From Notamacropus eugenii (lineage: Eukaryota; Chordata; Mammalia; Diprotodontia; Macropodidae), in the NCBI RefSeq assembly GCF_028372415.1, contig NC_092873.1:348587390-348651389 (forward strand): 64,000 nucleotides of DNA. Reading direction: 5' to 3'. The notes under the pieces are model-generated. The model was not told the DNA's origin. It did no database searches and saw only the letters and a list, made by a program, of their open reading frames with translations. The position numbers and the translations under genes are program-made. This document shows, piece by piece, positions 35,994 through 49,264 of the stretch (its first letter is position 1; every line of letters begins with the position of its first letter).

Positions 35994-37224
35994 CTAGACA
36001 TATACTTGCTTCTTAAGCTGTTTTTTTCTACTTAAGTTCCTGCTTCTCAGAAACCAGATCCTTTGGGTTCCTGCTTTCATCTTCCTTCACAGTGATAAAA
36101 GCCCTATATATATCACATGCCCTAGCCCCCTGACTCTGAAAATATTGTGTATAAAGAATTGTGCCTGTATGGCAATCCTCATTTTCATTTCTGTTTCATA
36201 TATAGAAATGCTTATCTTCTTTGGAGTTTATTAAGCTCAAAATTTAAAACAAGAAGGAAATTGAATTTCCTTGATGGATAATTACTGCAGTGGCATGCTA
36301 GCTACTGCAGGATTAAGGAAGGAAGCACTGGAAACACAAAGGCAGATCTGAACTGTTTATACAGGGAAATAGAAATAAATACGAACTATATTGAAAGTAA
36401 AGAGAAAGCAATTTCATGGGGAATGCCAGCAACTTGGGGGAATCAGGAGGGGAGGGGGCACTTGAGCTGATCTTTGAAAGAAGGTTACAAGGATCTTCAG
36501 AGGTAGAGATAAAGGGAGAGTGCATTCTAGGTACAGGAGAAATCTTGTGAAAAGGAAGGGGGGATGTCATGCATAAAGCACAGCAAGTAGGCCGATCTGG
36601 CTACAATATAGAATGCATGAAGGGGAATGAGTACAGTGAGCGTGGTAGAGTGGGGTGGGCTTGAGCCAACTGCCAAATAGAGGACTTTGTATTTTATCCT
36701 AGAGGCAAGAGGGAGTCACTGGTGTTTCTTAGGTAAGAGAGTGGCAAATGTCCACATGGCACACATAACCTGGTAGTCATACATCTAGTATCTTCACTGG
36801 CACGAGGCTTTCCTTAGATTGCAGACCATTAGATCCAGCACAGTCCCACCTTGGGTGCTGCCCTCTGGTTATCAGTCCTCCCTTTAAGAGCAATGACTTG
36901 TCATGCAAAGCTACCTTAAGAAGCAATGACCATGGTTGGCAGGAGCAAGGGACTGCCTGTTACAAAAGGTAATCCATCCTCCTTGGTTGAATACTTCAGA
37001 GCAGTCAGTGTGTTAAAGTGGAAACAGAATTCTATTTGGAACCCAACAAGTTGGAATGGAATGCCACCTCTGCCACTTAATTGGGAAACTCTTAAATTTC
37101 CTTTTCTGTAAAATAAAAAGGTTGGACTAAACAATCTCTAATGTCCAACTCCAAATTCCATGACCTTGGTGTTGACAAAGGAACACACTTTCTGAAGGCT
37201 CTATCCTAAGGACCTTTGGGGTAT

Positions 37225-37470
37225 TTGAGGTCACTAAGTGGCTCAGTGAATATAGTGCTGGACCTGGAGTCAGAAAGACCAGAGTTCAAACCTGGCCTGA
37301 GATACTTACTAGCTGTGTCACTTAACTGCTGTCTGCCTCAGTTTCTCCATCTGTAAAATGGGGATGATAACAGGCCTTCTCTCCCAAGGTTGTTATGAGG
37401 ATCAAATGAGATACTATTTGTAAAACACTTTGCAAACCTTAAATCATTATATGAATTCTAGCTATTGTTA
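37225..37470 (+). repeat. THER/MIR-type SINE, full length, sense
   Basis: Ordered hallmarks are 'ctggacctggagtcagaaag', 'gcctcagtttctccatctg', 'aaatggggatgataac', 'gaggatcaaatgagatac', 'aaacactttgcaaacctt'. Confidence 0.87.
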
Positions 37471-39099
37471 ATTTTAGACTTTGATACAATCAGAAGCATT
37501 AAAAGAAAGGGCTCTCAAGAACACGGAACAATAGGATGTAAGGGCTGAGGCAAAGACAGTGTCTTCACTCACTCACCTTGGTGGCTCCCACCTTAGGCAG
37601 GACTATATCTAAGTCCTTTCACAGTCCTGATCATCTATGCTCATAAAATAGCCTTGCCATCTTCACTTGATTTCTCAAGCTGACTTTCTTAATGGAAGAG
37701 ATTTTTATATTAGAAACTGTTATATTGGCTTTCTGATGCCCACCAGTCCTTCTTATGAGTCTGAACAGAGAGAGGCAGAGAAGAGGACCTTCTAGTAGCC
37801 TTTGCTAGACAGCCCTCCAGGAAGCACAGAGGTAGCAATGATGTCTGGTCATTGGTGGGAGGATGCCTTTCCTCCTCTTGGGATCTCTGTAAAACTCTAA
37901 CAGGTGCTTGTGAATATCAACCCCAGCCCTCTCCCTACACCCCTACCCAGCACAATCTAACAAGAATCTATTTTAAAAACACCTGCCACATACTTGGCTC
38001 TGGAAGAGATGATGCAAGATACAAAAACAAAACCTATCCCTCCCTGTATAGAGATTATGGATAAGTGTCAACGGATAAGCATATATATGATTGTTTGAGG
38101 AGGGAAGAGAGAGCCCTAATGACTAAGTGGATTAGGAAAGGATTCCCATAAGAGGTGGCACATGAGCTGAGCCTGGAAGAAGACCAGAGAGGTCTCCTAA
38201 GAGGTGGAGAAGAGGAAAGAATGCATTCCAGGCATGGGAAGAAGCCTATGCAGAAGCTTTGGAGCAGGAGATCAAGTTTCAAGTTCAGAAAATAGCAAGT
38301 AGCAGCCCAGTTTGGCTAGAACACAGAATGTGTGAAAGTAAAGGGCAAAGAGTCTGGAAAGACTGTGTGAATCTTTAAGGGCCAAACTGAGACATTTATA
38401 CTTTATCCTAGAGATAGTAGGGAGCCACTCAGTATTCTTCAGCAGGGGAGTGACACATGATCAGACTTGTGTTTTAGGGGGTTTATTTTGGCAACTATAA
38501 AAACAATGGAAGAAAATGGAAGCCAGGAACTTAGTTAGGAGCCTTTTGTAAGAATGTTATGAGAGGATGGAAGTCTGTGGGTAAAACTGATAAGACAGAA
38601 ACTGACCGGATATGAAGGAATGAGGGAGAGGGGGTTACAAATCTGGGTAACTGGAAGGTTGCTGGTTGTACCTTGCACAGATATAGAAAAGTTTGGAAGA
38701 GGGGAAGAAAATGACTGAATGAAAAAAGTATAAAAAAGTATTTTTGTACCAAGCGTACCAAGCACTGAATTACGAACTAGAAATAAAAATGCAAAGATCC
38801 CAGCCCTAAGGAGTGCACGTTCTGATGGGAAGACAACACATGTAAGGGGAGTCAAGGTCAAGCAGAAGCACCTTAGTCCTGAAATTTACCAGGATGGGTA
38901 AATGGGTTCATAGGAGATTAGATGGACACATCCTTCCCCAAAGTATAGCAATGTTCATCTGACCATGGCCCCAGAACCAGGGGAGAGAGGGCACTGGTTC
39001 ATGTGCAAGTTTTCAGGTGAAGCTGCTGAGAACATGACCCAGAAGACAGGAATGTGGAGTCAGGAGACTGGGGTCTTCCTGAAACAGCCAGGAGAGATG

Positions 39100-39377
39100 G
39101 TCTCCAAAATCATCCCCTCTCCATCCAGCTGCCAAAGTGATTTTCCTAAAGCACAAGTTTCCCACAGTTACCTTACAACTCAATAAACCACAGGGGCATC
39201 CCAATACTTCTAGGATCAACATACACACACAGAGAGACACATATGTACATACATGCATATACTATATATAGGCATGAGGACATATATACATATACACCTA
39301 TGTGTGCATGTATGTGTGTATATCTGTGTGTATGTATACATGCACATATACATATATTTCAAGTGCCAGATGTGTAC

Positions 39378-39419
<42 letters not shown>

Positions 39420-39560
39420 ACCCTCTGGCATTTGAAACTCTTCTTAATCTGACCCCTTCCCAGCTTTCCAGTACTTTTCTTAACTCAGGTAATCATCCCT
39501 AACTTACTCTCCTCCCCTCCTAGTCTGTCTGTCTCCCCTCCCTCCTTTCCTCAACTTCAG
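39100..39560 (+). repeat. L2 3' fragment split by CA/TA microsatellites
   Basis: L2-like sequence ('aagtgattttcctaaagcac', 'cttacaactcaataaacc') stops at about 39215 and resumes after 39420 ('cttcttaatctgacccctt', 'ccagctttccagtac'). Between lie about 200 bp of CA/TATA alternation, with a pure CA core at 39385-39420. Confidence 0.7.
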
Positions 39561-39689
39561 TGTTTGCTACATCCCTAGAAGTAGCCAGACACTCCTTCCC
39601 ATAATATACTGATTCCCTACCTTCAGAGAAGGTACTGTGCTCTATGAGCAAAGCAGAATTGAAACAGCTGAAGGAAAATGGAGGAAGCA

Positions 39690-39865
39690 CAAATTTAGAG
39701 AATCCTCCCCAAGTGTTCACATGGACTATCTGTGCCCAATCTGTGGTAGAGCATTCCAAGCTCGCGTTCGTCTGGTCAGCCACAGTCTGACACACTGAAA
39801 CTTGACTTTATCATAGTGGTGTCATTTTGGTCCTCTTGGAGATTGAGGGACAACCACCAACTGAT
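39690..39865 (+). mobile_element. Non-LTR retroelement 3' fragment encoding a C2H2 finger
   Basis: From 39721 one frame reads DYLCPICGRAF, then QARVRLVSHSLTH and a stop at 39796-39798. This is a perfect C-x2-C-x12-H-x3-H zinc finger ending at the stop codon. Downstream is 'gtgtcattttggtcctc' and then a 'ggacaaccacc' tail. Several non-LTR retrotransposon ORFs end with such a finger, and the ACC/AAC-like tail supports an element 3' end. No reverse transcriptase remains upstream. It could instead be a small piece of a zinc-finger pseudogene, but the tail argues against that. Confidence 0.6.
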
Positions 39866-40349
39866 TCCCCACCTAAAACATGGTGTCTGACCTTGAAGGA
39901 TAACTAAAAACCCTAAGTGCTCATGACACTATTCCTAACTACCCCTAAGGGCCTTAATGGCCTTTTAGAATTGGAAGACACTTAGAGATAGATCATCTAA
40001 GCCACCTCCTCATTTTTCAGAGGAATTATTCAAGAAGGATCATAGACTTTCTGATACCCTGGAGTTGGAAGGAGCTTTAAAGGTCATTGAGTTAAACTAA
40101 GTCCCTCATTTTACTGATGAAGATACAGACAGCTTAAGTGACTCACCCAGGGTTACTTGGTTCATAATAAGTACCTGAAGCAGAATTTGAATTCAGGTTT
40201 TCTGGACTCCAAACTCAGCCCTGTATCCATTGTGCCTCACTCTGTCTAATCTGACTTATCCATTTAAAGACAGGAATGGGATTCAAACCTAGTCTTATCT
40301 TTAACAGACTAACTTGCAAAGTTAAGTATAATCCTGAATGAAAAAAAAT

Positions 40350-42150
40350 GAACATTTAATGAACTGAAAGACTTGCAGGTTTTTGTGACAAAAACTCCAG
40401 AACTTAAGGGAAATTTTGACATATAACATCCAGGAGAAATATAAAGTAAACATTAAAGACCAATTATAAGGAACTCAATAAGGTCAAATTGTTTATCTTG
40501 TATATGTAAAAATATTAGCAGTAGTCTAATGGTTGTCATCAATATTTGGGTAATTTGAAAGAAAGGTGTGGGCTGAGCTGAGTATGATGGGGCAATTCTA
40601 AAAAAATAAAACTGTAGGGAGAGATAAAAAGGAGTAATTATCTCATACAAATGAGGCATAAAGGGAAAAGTTGATACAGAAGAAGCTAGTGGGGAGGAGG
40701 GCCAATAATGCTGAAAACTTACTCTCATTGGGAATGGATTAAAGAGGGAGTAACATATATATCTAGAAGGGTATAAAAGTCTTCTAAATTGAGAAAGAAG
40801 TAAGAGGGCAAGGGGATAGTGTAGGGGGAGAGGATAAGGGAAGGATTCTTAGAGGGGTGGGTAGGCTAAGGAATAGGAGGGCAAAGTAGCCAGTAGAAGT
40901 AACCCATAAAATGGAAATGGATAGCAGATTAAAGATTTGAATTCATCAATATGTTGCTTTCAGGAAACATTATAAATATGAGGGATATACACAAAGCTAA
41001 AATAAAGAGCAGGAGTTGAATTTAGAACGTAAAAAAAGCAGGAATATCGATTAGGATCTCAAACAAAGTTAAAGTTAAAACAGATTTAATCAAAAGCGAA
41101 AAATGGTGAAACTATACTATGTGTCAACAATATTATTCAATATTGTGTTAGATCATTTAAAATACCTAAATAGTATAAAATACCTGAGCATATGCCTGCC
41201 AAAACAGACACAGGAACTATATGAACATAAACATAAAATATTTTTATACAAATAAACTCAGATCTAAATAATTGAAGTAATGCTTATTGTTCATGGATAG
41301 GCAAAGTCAATATATTTTTAAAATGACAATTTTATATAACATCTATTTATTCAATGTCACCCCAATTAAATTACTAAAAAATCATTTTACTGAGAAAAAA
41401 TATCAAAGTTTATTTAGAAGAACAAAAGGTCAGGAATTGCAAAGAAACCAGGGAAAAAAGATGTAAAGGAAGTGGATTCCGCAATATCAGAACTTAAACT
41501 ATTTTTGGAGGTGTTGAAGTGTAGAAAGAATAATTTTGATTATTTTAAATGAACATTTTCTTGTATAAATAAAACCTATGTAACCAAGAATAGAAGGAAT
41601 GCAGAAAATTGGAAGGGGGGAATTTCATAGACAACCTCTCAGATAGGATGTGATTGGGTTGGAATATTGCTGAGGGGCAGAAAATGATGAGCTGGCTGAT
41701 TTAGAAAAACATGAAAACTTGAACATATGAAGGGAGATGCTGTCCACCTTCAGAGCAATAGATGATAGGAGGAAATAAACATTGTAGGGTCTTACATCTA
41801 TGAGTATGAGTGCATATGTATATATGTGTATGTTTATAGATATCGTGTGTGTGTGTGTGTATAAATATCCACGATTAATTGTAGCCTTTTTTAGGATATT
41901 TGGGGGAGGGAGGGGAAAAATAAAGTAAAAAGTACACAGCAGAGAACGAAAGAAAACCAACAAGGGAGCAAAGAAAAGCTGGGCAGCCTTGAAAACAATG
42001 TGTAGTATTTATTATATAGGTTTTCTTGAAATGGAAATTTATTATGTTACATTGAATCCTCTCATGGTCTGCTGTGTACTTAGCAATTTTTTTTCTTTTT
42101 TCATTTTGTATTTAAGTTTAAAATTTTTAAAAAATTTACAAAAAAAATTA
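40350..42150 (+). repeat. LINE remnants: purine-rich repeat then degenerate L1 ORF2 and 3' end
   Basis: About 40350-40960 is related to the purine-rich repeat at 1100-1940. About 41040-41520 follows the order of the L1 ORF2 C-terminal coding region (the 'ttgttcatggataggcaaag', 'caatgtcaccccaattaaa' and 'ttccgcaatatcagaactta' segments) with many stops and deletions. About 41520-42150 resembles marsupial L1 3' sequence ('aggagggaaaaataaagt'-like motifs, 'ggtctgctgtgtacttagc'). A short GT tract lies at 41845-41860. No ORF is functional. Confidence 0.6.
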
Positions 42151-44219
42151 GGCTAACTTCATTTCCATGAAATATGCTCACTGCAGTTGGTTTAATTAAC
42201 AGTAGCCCAGTTTCTACAATGGGGCTCTGGTGGCCCCAGTGCCACCACCGGAGAATCTCACCATCCTGAACACCTTCTCCTCCTCCTTGAGTGGCCACAG
42301 AAGCCACCTGCTGTCTCAGCTCAGCCACCGATCTTTCCTAATCTGACTGCTGAGGAAGTCCCAGGAATTAGTCTTGCATCCAGAGGGACCCTGACTCAGT
42401 CCCTTGCTAGGGTGGGTGGGGAGGGAGGCTTCTCCTCCTGCAATGTAAGGCCAAGGCCAGCAGGTGTCAGTGTTGAGCTGAGAGTGAAAGAAGGGGGGTG
42501 GGGGGGAGAAGGGAGAAGCATGTGGGTGTTTTGGAGACAAAATCAGAGTTGTGTAGTTTCTCCCAAGGCTCTCGGCTCCCTTGTCTTGAGGGCCTTGGGT
42601 GGTGGGGACAGCCTACTGATCTGCACATCATGCTCCCAACCCTCTCTGAAAGGCTCCAGACCCCTCCCCAGATTTGGGGCTAGGGGCTGGGTCTATGCCC
42701 CTGAAATGGACCAGGTCGGATGCCCAGTGGAGAAGGCATTAGGGAGAGGAGACTGGCGGAGAAAGGGACTGAGCCTCGTTTGGCGTCCTCTTCAGAGCCT
42801 GGCCTGAGGCCAGCTATTTTCAAAACACTCACTCCTCCCATTTCCTTCCCCCAGGCTTGGCCAGGGGCCCTTTCCCCAGAGATGGACCCTCCGAGACACA
42901 CAGTTACATCTTCCTGGGGAGAGTGGGGAGAAGGAACAAGGGTCACGGGGCTCTGGCTTGAGCTAGGGAGTGGGAGGAGGATAGAAGGTGCATAAACTCT
43001 TTGCTGTTTTCCCTTTTAATATTGTCTCCTCTGCTATACTTTCTGCCGCAGTGAGACTGGGATGAGAGTGAAAGGATGTTTAAAGAGGTGATTGGAGACC
43101 AGCCTATGGAGATTCCCCACCCCCACTCCCTGTAAGACACCCTCCGGGGACCACGGGACATGCCCTGTTTTAGCAGAGTAAGGGGCAGGGGAAAAGGAGA
43201 GCAGCTGTTGTCTGAGCCCCTGGAAACATCCCAGTGGCCTAGTCATGGAGGTTTCCCAGGCTGCCTTTGGAAAAATCACCCCCACCTTACACAGTCAGAG
43301 TGCCTTCTCTTTCTTGCCTTTAGAGTACCTTCTTATCTTCAGCCCCACCCCTACTGTGATGAGGGATCATAAAGGAAAGCATTAATTAGGTTTTTATACT
43401 GAAAATCAGAGAACTGATTTGAGCTAACTGTTCTAAGGGGTATTACAAATGTACACAAATGATAGCTAGTCCTGTGTCAACTCCCTCCCCCCCCTCAAAA
43501 TTTAGGTGGATTTAAAGAGTACCCCATATGGATGGGGTATGAATAATCATAATGTAAATTGGGTTGTAGACATGCTGGTGTTTGTCCTAAGCCAGAGCTG
43601 TTTGACAGATGGGCTAGATGATGGTCATGACAAGAGCTGAACCCTTAGATATGGAACTCCAGGCAGCAGGCATGAAAGGCATCTTAGAGCTTTTAAATGA
43701 ACTGAGTTCAGAAAGCAGGAGAGAATGGGAAAGAGTTGCATTAACAGCCACAGGGAACAGTCATTATAGAAAGCCTTAAAAGCCAGAAAGCAAGCTCAAG
43801 GAAGACTGTATCACCAGGAAGGAGACAGACTGGTTCAGGGAGATTTCTTTTCTAAGAGGAAGACCAGGAGTCTTAAACTAGTAAGGATTCAGGTGTCTAG
43901 ACCTGAGAGGTGGACACTTAACAATGCCCCCATCGGCTGATTTCAACTTTGGGGAGAAAAATAGATCAGAACTAGAAAAGAAAAACCCATGAAAATAAAG
44001 ATTGAATCTAAAGGTGCAAAATTTGGTCCTTGTCCAACTGGGAGGAAAAACAGGTGTAAAATCACCTAAGAAACAGCAGAATCTGCTATGTAAATACAGA
44101 ATGGAAGAGCTAGATATCATTTCATTTGAAAAGGGCCTGAGGATTTTTAGTGGACAGGAAGATCAGCATGAGTCAGCAGTATGACTGGTCAGTAGAAAAT
44201 AGCTAACATAAACTGGAGA

Positions 44220-44480
44220 TGAATTCACAGAGGCACAGAATCCAAAGTGATGGAGATGACCGATATGATCAATTCCTTGGTCAGGTGACATCTAAAGTAC
44301 CATGTCCCATTCTGGGTGCTATATGTTAAGAGGGACATTGACAAACTGGAGTTAGTCCGGAAGAGGGTGTCTAGAGCAGTCTGAAGACTAGAAATGATGC
44401 TGAGGATTGGCTGGAGAAACTTGTGATGATTAACCCAGAAAAGAGAAAACTGGGAAGGGAGAGCAGCACACATGGTAGCC
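44220..44480 (+). repeat. CR1/L3-type LINE fragment
   Basis: Segments 'tcccattctgggtgctatat', 'agagggacattgacaaactg', 'ccggaagagggtgtctagag' and 'acccagaaaagagaaaac' match the order near the CR1/L3 reverse-transcriptase C-terminus. Related sequence may extend upstream to about 43650. Confidence 0.65.
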
Positions 44481-44959
44481 ATGTGTTACTGATTTGGGCT
44501 GCATTCGACACCTGGGATGCAGCAGCAGAGATAGCAGCCCATATCTATTTGTTCACTTAAGCCTATAGAAGGCAAATATATCACTTTATTAATTACCCAG
44601 GGATGGAATAGAGAATTAGATTAGTTTTTCCCAGGGATGCTATACTCAAGTCATCAAGCACGTCATCTAGTTGAGTTTCTCTCTTGCAGGTGCATGTGTG
44701 TGAGCCTCCCATATGTTGAAGTAGTGGACAATAAAATATAGCTCAGAATTATTGGAAAGTTATAGGAATCATCTATGGCTCTGTCTGCATTCCCCATTTG
44801 GAATTTCCCTTTTCAATCAAAGATCCACACACTTATTAGTTGCTTAATTCCCTGTGCCATATTGTTTATTAGGCATAACAACAAGGCCAGGAAAATGGAG
44901 AATCTCCACCCAAGAATCTCCCAGACACTTTCTACTGTTTCAAGACCAAAATACTTGAT

Positions 44960-45175
44960 TCCCCTTCCCAGACTCAATGATCCATTGACATTGGCTTACT
45001 TGCAGTTCTTTGAATGGGACATTTCATCTTACTCAATTTCTGAAATGCTCTGCTCTGTCACATCTATCTCTTAATTTTTCTGGCTTCCTTCAAGGCTGAT
45101 CTCAATTCTTGCCTTCCTCAAGAGGTCCTTCTTGGTTACCTCCGGCCTTTCCCCTTTGCATTACCTGAATATCTA

Positions 45176-45243
<68 letters not shown>

Positions 45244-45372
45244 TCTTAGTTTTCCCCATTAGGATGTGAGTTCCTTGAGAGTAGAGACTCTTTTTGTCTT
45301 TCTTTGTATCCCCAGGACTTAGCCTAGTGCCTGGCATATAGTAGGTACTTAATAAATGCTTATTAACTTGTT
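44960..45372 (+). repeat. L2 3' end with embedded (TC)n(TA)n
   Basis: L2 order is clear: 'cattgacattggcttactt', 'ggcttccttcaaggctgat', 'gatgtgagttccttgagagt', 'gtgcctggcatatagtagg', 'aataaatgcttattaac'. A TC tract (45184-45213) and a TA tract (45216-45243) have expanded in the middle. Confidence 0.88.
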
Positions 45373-46039
45373 GATGACCAGTTTTTCTTTCTGGGGTACA
45401 CGTCAGGGCTTGATCAAGAAGCATTTAGGCCCCCAGAGTTTAAAGATCAAAGGAAAAGAGTTATGTATCTGAGATCCTGTCTGCAGCTAGATCTGTAAAC
45501 CTAGGTTAAAAGAACAGGGGTGCTGGTGTGCAGGCCCCAGCTTCAGATTCCCAGATTAGGAGAGTGAAAGCAGGAGGGAAGCACAGAGGGTGAAAGGTTC
45601 TCAGCAGCTTCAGAGCTCACTCCAGTTTCTTCAGAGCTGGATTCTGAGTCTGGGCCACCCTTCAAGCTGGTTCTCAAGCTGCTCTATAAGGCTTAGTCAC
45701 ATCCCTGATGGTTTCACCAGGGGAGCCAGGCTGCTCTCAGTTTTCCTGCTGTCAGCAACTACTGGCAGTAGAGGGGGCCCTAGCCCAGAAGTCTACTTTA
45801 GCCAAATGTGGGGTGGGGAGCTTCAATCTACCTGCCAGGTGTCTTTCTGCTCTCTCAAAAAAGAAGTGACTCTCAGGAGCAATAGACATGGAGAAAATGG
45901 AAAACTCTTAAAAAACAGTATGCCTCTGGCAACTTGTGAAAACTTCCTCAGTGTCTTACTGATCTATTTCCTGTTACTGAGAACTTTGGGGGATCTGGCT
46001 TGTTCTGGGGCAAGGACTGTGGTAAGAACACGAATACAG

Positions 46040-46510
46040 AAAAGAAAGGGAAAATACAATATGCATAAAAATATTTACAGCAGCTCTAAAAATGAAAAGG
46101 GCATTTATTGATTAGAAAAAAGCTGAGGAAAAAGATGGCATATGAGTAATGGAATATTATTGTGCTATAAAATGGAAATGGGCACGGCAAAGGAAAGCAG
46201 TTTTGAAAGACTTTGAAAGACTTTACAACTATGCCCAATGCAAAGACTTTACAACTATGCCCAATGCAAAGGCAAACTGTAATTCCAAAGGACCCCGATG
46301 AGGCACATGACCCCACCCACACACTCCTGCCATCTAGATGAGTAACCTGCAAAATACAGCATTTTTGGACATAGCCAATGTGGGAAACTGTTTTGTTTGA
46401 CACTCTCTCTCTCTCTCTCCATACATATATTTGTTATGAGGAATTTCTTTTTTTTAATTGTTTAATCGTGGGAAGAAGTAGGAGCTAGAAAAAAATAAAT
46501 GGTTATTAAT
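46040..46510 (+). repeat. L1 3' end with internal 26-bp tandem duplication
   Basis: L1 3' motifs 'aaatatttacagcagctc', 'aatggaatattattgtgct' and 'ttgttatgaggaatttct' are present. A 26-bp unit starting 'gactttacaactatgccc' occurs twice without mismatch (46219-46244 and 46245-46270). Confidence 0.75.
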
Positions 46511-46888
46511 TGGAAAAAAATTAAGCTAAAAGGAAATAAATGAATGAATGACTAAACAAATACACGTACATACATGCATACATACATGAGATACCCAGTA
46601 CAGCTATCTTTGGGTGTTTGAAAGACTATTATGTAGAAGGATTGGATATGTTGTATGGCCTGGTCATTTTCCTATCATGCAGCTATGAAGTCTACTCTTC
46701 CAGACTCCTTCATTCAGCTCTAGTTCTGAGAACCATACAGGTAATAAAGTCAAGGATCTCATGCCCATGAGGGACATGTCAGTCATTAGCCCTATAATTC
46801 TTGTCATCACTCCTTTTTTATTTCCGTGTCCAAAACACTTCTCTCCAGTCATCATTCAGATAAATATATATGTATCTAGAAATATACA

Positions 46889-47146
46889 AGTAGCTAGGTG
46901 GCACAATGGATAGAGTGCTGGGTCTAAAGTCAGGAAGACTCATCTTTCTGAGTTTATATCTGGCCTCAAGGCATAAACTAGCTGTGTGACTTTGGGCAAG
47001 TCACTTAACCCTGCTTGCCTCAGTTTCCTTATCTGTAAAATGATCAGGAGGAGAGGACAAACCATTCCAGTATCTCTGCCAAGAAAATCCCAAGTGGGGT
47101 CACAAAAAAACTGGACATGACTGAAAACGGCCAACCAACAAACAAC
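46889..47146 (+). repeat. RTE-tailed SINE, full length, sense
   Basis: It runs from 'aagtagctaggtggcacaat' through 'caagtcacttaaccctgctt' and 'gcctcagtttccttatctg' to 'ctggacatgactgaaaacgg' and a CAAC-rich end. Confidence 0.9.
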
Positions 47147-49264
47147 ATCTACTTATATATTATATGTGTGTGTATATGTATGTATGTATTGGTATGTGTA
47201 TGTATAGATGAGTCTTCCTCTAAGTACACTAAGAGCAGGGACCCCCTTGCTTTCGGATATTTGCATCTGTAGCACTGAACACAGTGCCTGCAACAAAGGA
47301 GACCCTGAATACATGCTTTTCATTCATTCTTTCATTTGTCACCAAAGAACAGAACCAGAAGTCATAAATGAAAAGCATTTATTGAGGGCTTACTGTGTGC
47401 CCAAGATACAAACATAAAAGTGAGAAAGTTTCTGCCATTGGGTGGCATTCTAATAGGATGAGACAAAATATATAAAGGACTGGTGGCCAAGAAAGAGTGT
47501 TTTGGTCTGGCAAGTCACTGGAATAGTGAGTGGACCTTAGGAAAGTTGATTGATATGCCCTTTCCCAGAAGCAATGGTGGTACTGACTTAATTACAGTTC
47601 CCAGTGTAAGAAGGGGGGTGTGGGGTGTGGGGCAGGCACACTGGCTTCAGCACAGCTGATGGAAAGGAGACACACAGTGACTGGAAGTGTGGTCTGGGGG
47701 CCCCAGAACCAGGGCCAAGCAGATACATGTGCTACATGAATTTGCTCTTTCCTATCAGGATAGCCCAGCCCCAAAGTGGGAGTTCAAAAACTGAGTTGAT
47801 TAAGGCCCCTGGAGCATGGTTTCTGGAAGTTCAATTGGTTCACTGGGTGTAAGATCAAGGCAAGTGGTGAGAAGGCCCATAAATCAGGTATGTATGCAAG
47901 AGATAGCTCTAACAAGTTGTAAAATTTTCATTTACACCTCAGAAATCAACAACTACTACAAATCAAGACTTTTATTGTTTCATTGATTGTCTAAATTTAA
48001 GATAGTGATGGAGAAATGTTAATAATTCAGATTAAACTTGGTGGAGAGAGAAAGAGAGAGAGGAGTGGGGGCCAGGCAAAGAAAGCTGATTGATAGTCCA
48101 GAAGCAATGATAATACTGACTTAATTCAGAGGCCCCTTCCACCTCTGAGATTTTGATTCCAGAACCCAAGTAATGAATGAAGCTTCAACAGAGCCGGATT
48201 AAGTTATGAGCTTCTGTACCTGTAATTAACCTAATTTGTCTATAGCTTGTACCCTGAGATTTCCTCAGGCTGGTACATTTTTTGGAATACAAAAAGTGGC
48301 TCATTGAATATATTTGGAGTAAAAGAGAGGTTCCAGAAAGAGTCAGAAAGGGAAAGACTGTGGTCTCAAGGGTACATGGTCTCCACAGTAAAACCCCCTC
48401 TTAGCTTCTTAGGTCCACTTTCTCACAGTACTATCCTAAGGATGAGGCCCCCAAAGGTTTCAGATCAATTCTGGTAAAGTGCTCTAGGCCAGGATAAAGA
48501 GGTTGGGAGTGGGGGGTGGGGGAACAGACAGACAGGCCAATGTAATCTCCTTGGGTATAGCCAGTAAAAGAAGATGAACCAGTCGGGGCCCAGCTGCCCA
48601 TGCTGTCCCTTTGCCAGAAACAGTTGGGGCTTGGGCCTGCCCCCACTCCTCTCTCCAAGTCTACAATGGCCTTTCTGTCTCCTGACCTGGAGGGGGGTAG
48701 GGGTGGAGAAAGGGGCTGAGCAGCTTCCCCCCAGTAAGAAGGGCGATAATATCTCCAACGGGAGACTAGGGCACAGGGCCCAAGGGCACAGGGTAGAAGA
48801 CTGTTTTCCATCCCACTCCTTCTCTTCCAGCAATCCTCAGAGCTGAGGGCTTAAGCAGCACAGTTCCCCCAAATACACACATATGCATACGTACACACAG
48901 ATTTTAGGTCAGGTTAGGGAGAACACATATGTCAAAGTCTAAGTAGAAGTCAGGACAGCCTGGAGGAAATCCCCAGAGAAAGATCTCGTAGACAGGAATG
49001 CATTGCAAATTTATGCAAACGATTTATGACCCACCTACTTCTAAGCCTCACCCCAAATCCCCTAGTAAGGAAAGATCTTAGAAATCCTCTAGTCCTAGGC
49101 CTTCATTTTGCAGGTGAGGAAACTGGGACCTTGAAGACCCGTAGTGACTGGGCCAAGATCACCCAGAAGGCAGAGCTGGGCTTCCAACCCAAGCTGACTT
49201 AAATCAAGCATTCTTTCCACTGGAGGGCTCTCCTCCCTCTGAGACCATCCCCCACTTAGCTGTC

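Larger units (their letters stand above)
34480..45430. other. Intergenic block B
   Basis: I recognised no gene. Besides the L1, L2, CR1-like, hAT and SINE remains listed separately, L2-like fragments occur at about 35470-35620, 36430-36740, 38130-38480 and 38750-38840, and an antisense MIR at about 40040-40240. Stretches with nothing recognisable are about 35990-36300, 36740-37220, 37500-38100, 42330-43600 (partly GC-richer) and 44480-44960. Confidence 0.7.

Noticed and set aside
42101..42328. Minus-strand ORF beginning MAELRQQVASV, considered as a processed pseudogene
   Set aside because: It resembles no protein I know, ends in L1-derived AT-rich sequence, and shows no poly-A or target duplication.
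45590..46111. 173-residue plus-strand ORF
   Set aside because: It starts from a GTG, runs into an L1 3' end and shows no domain.
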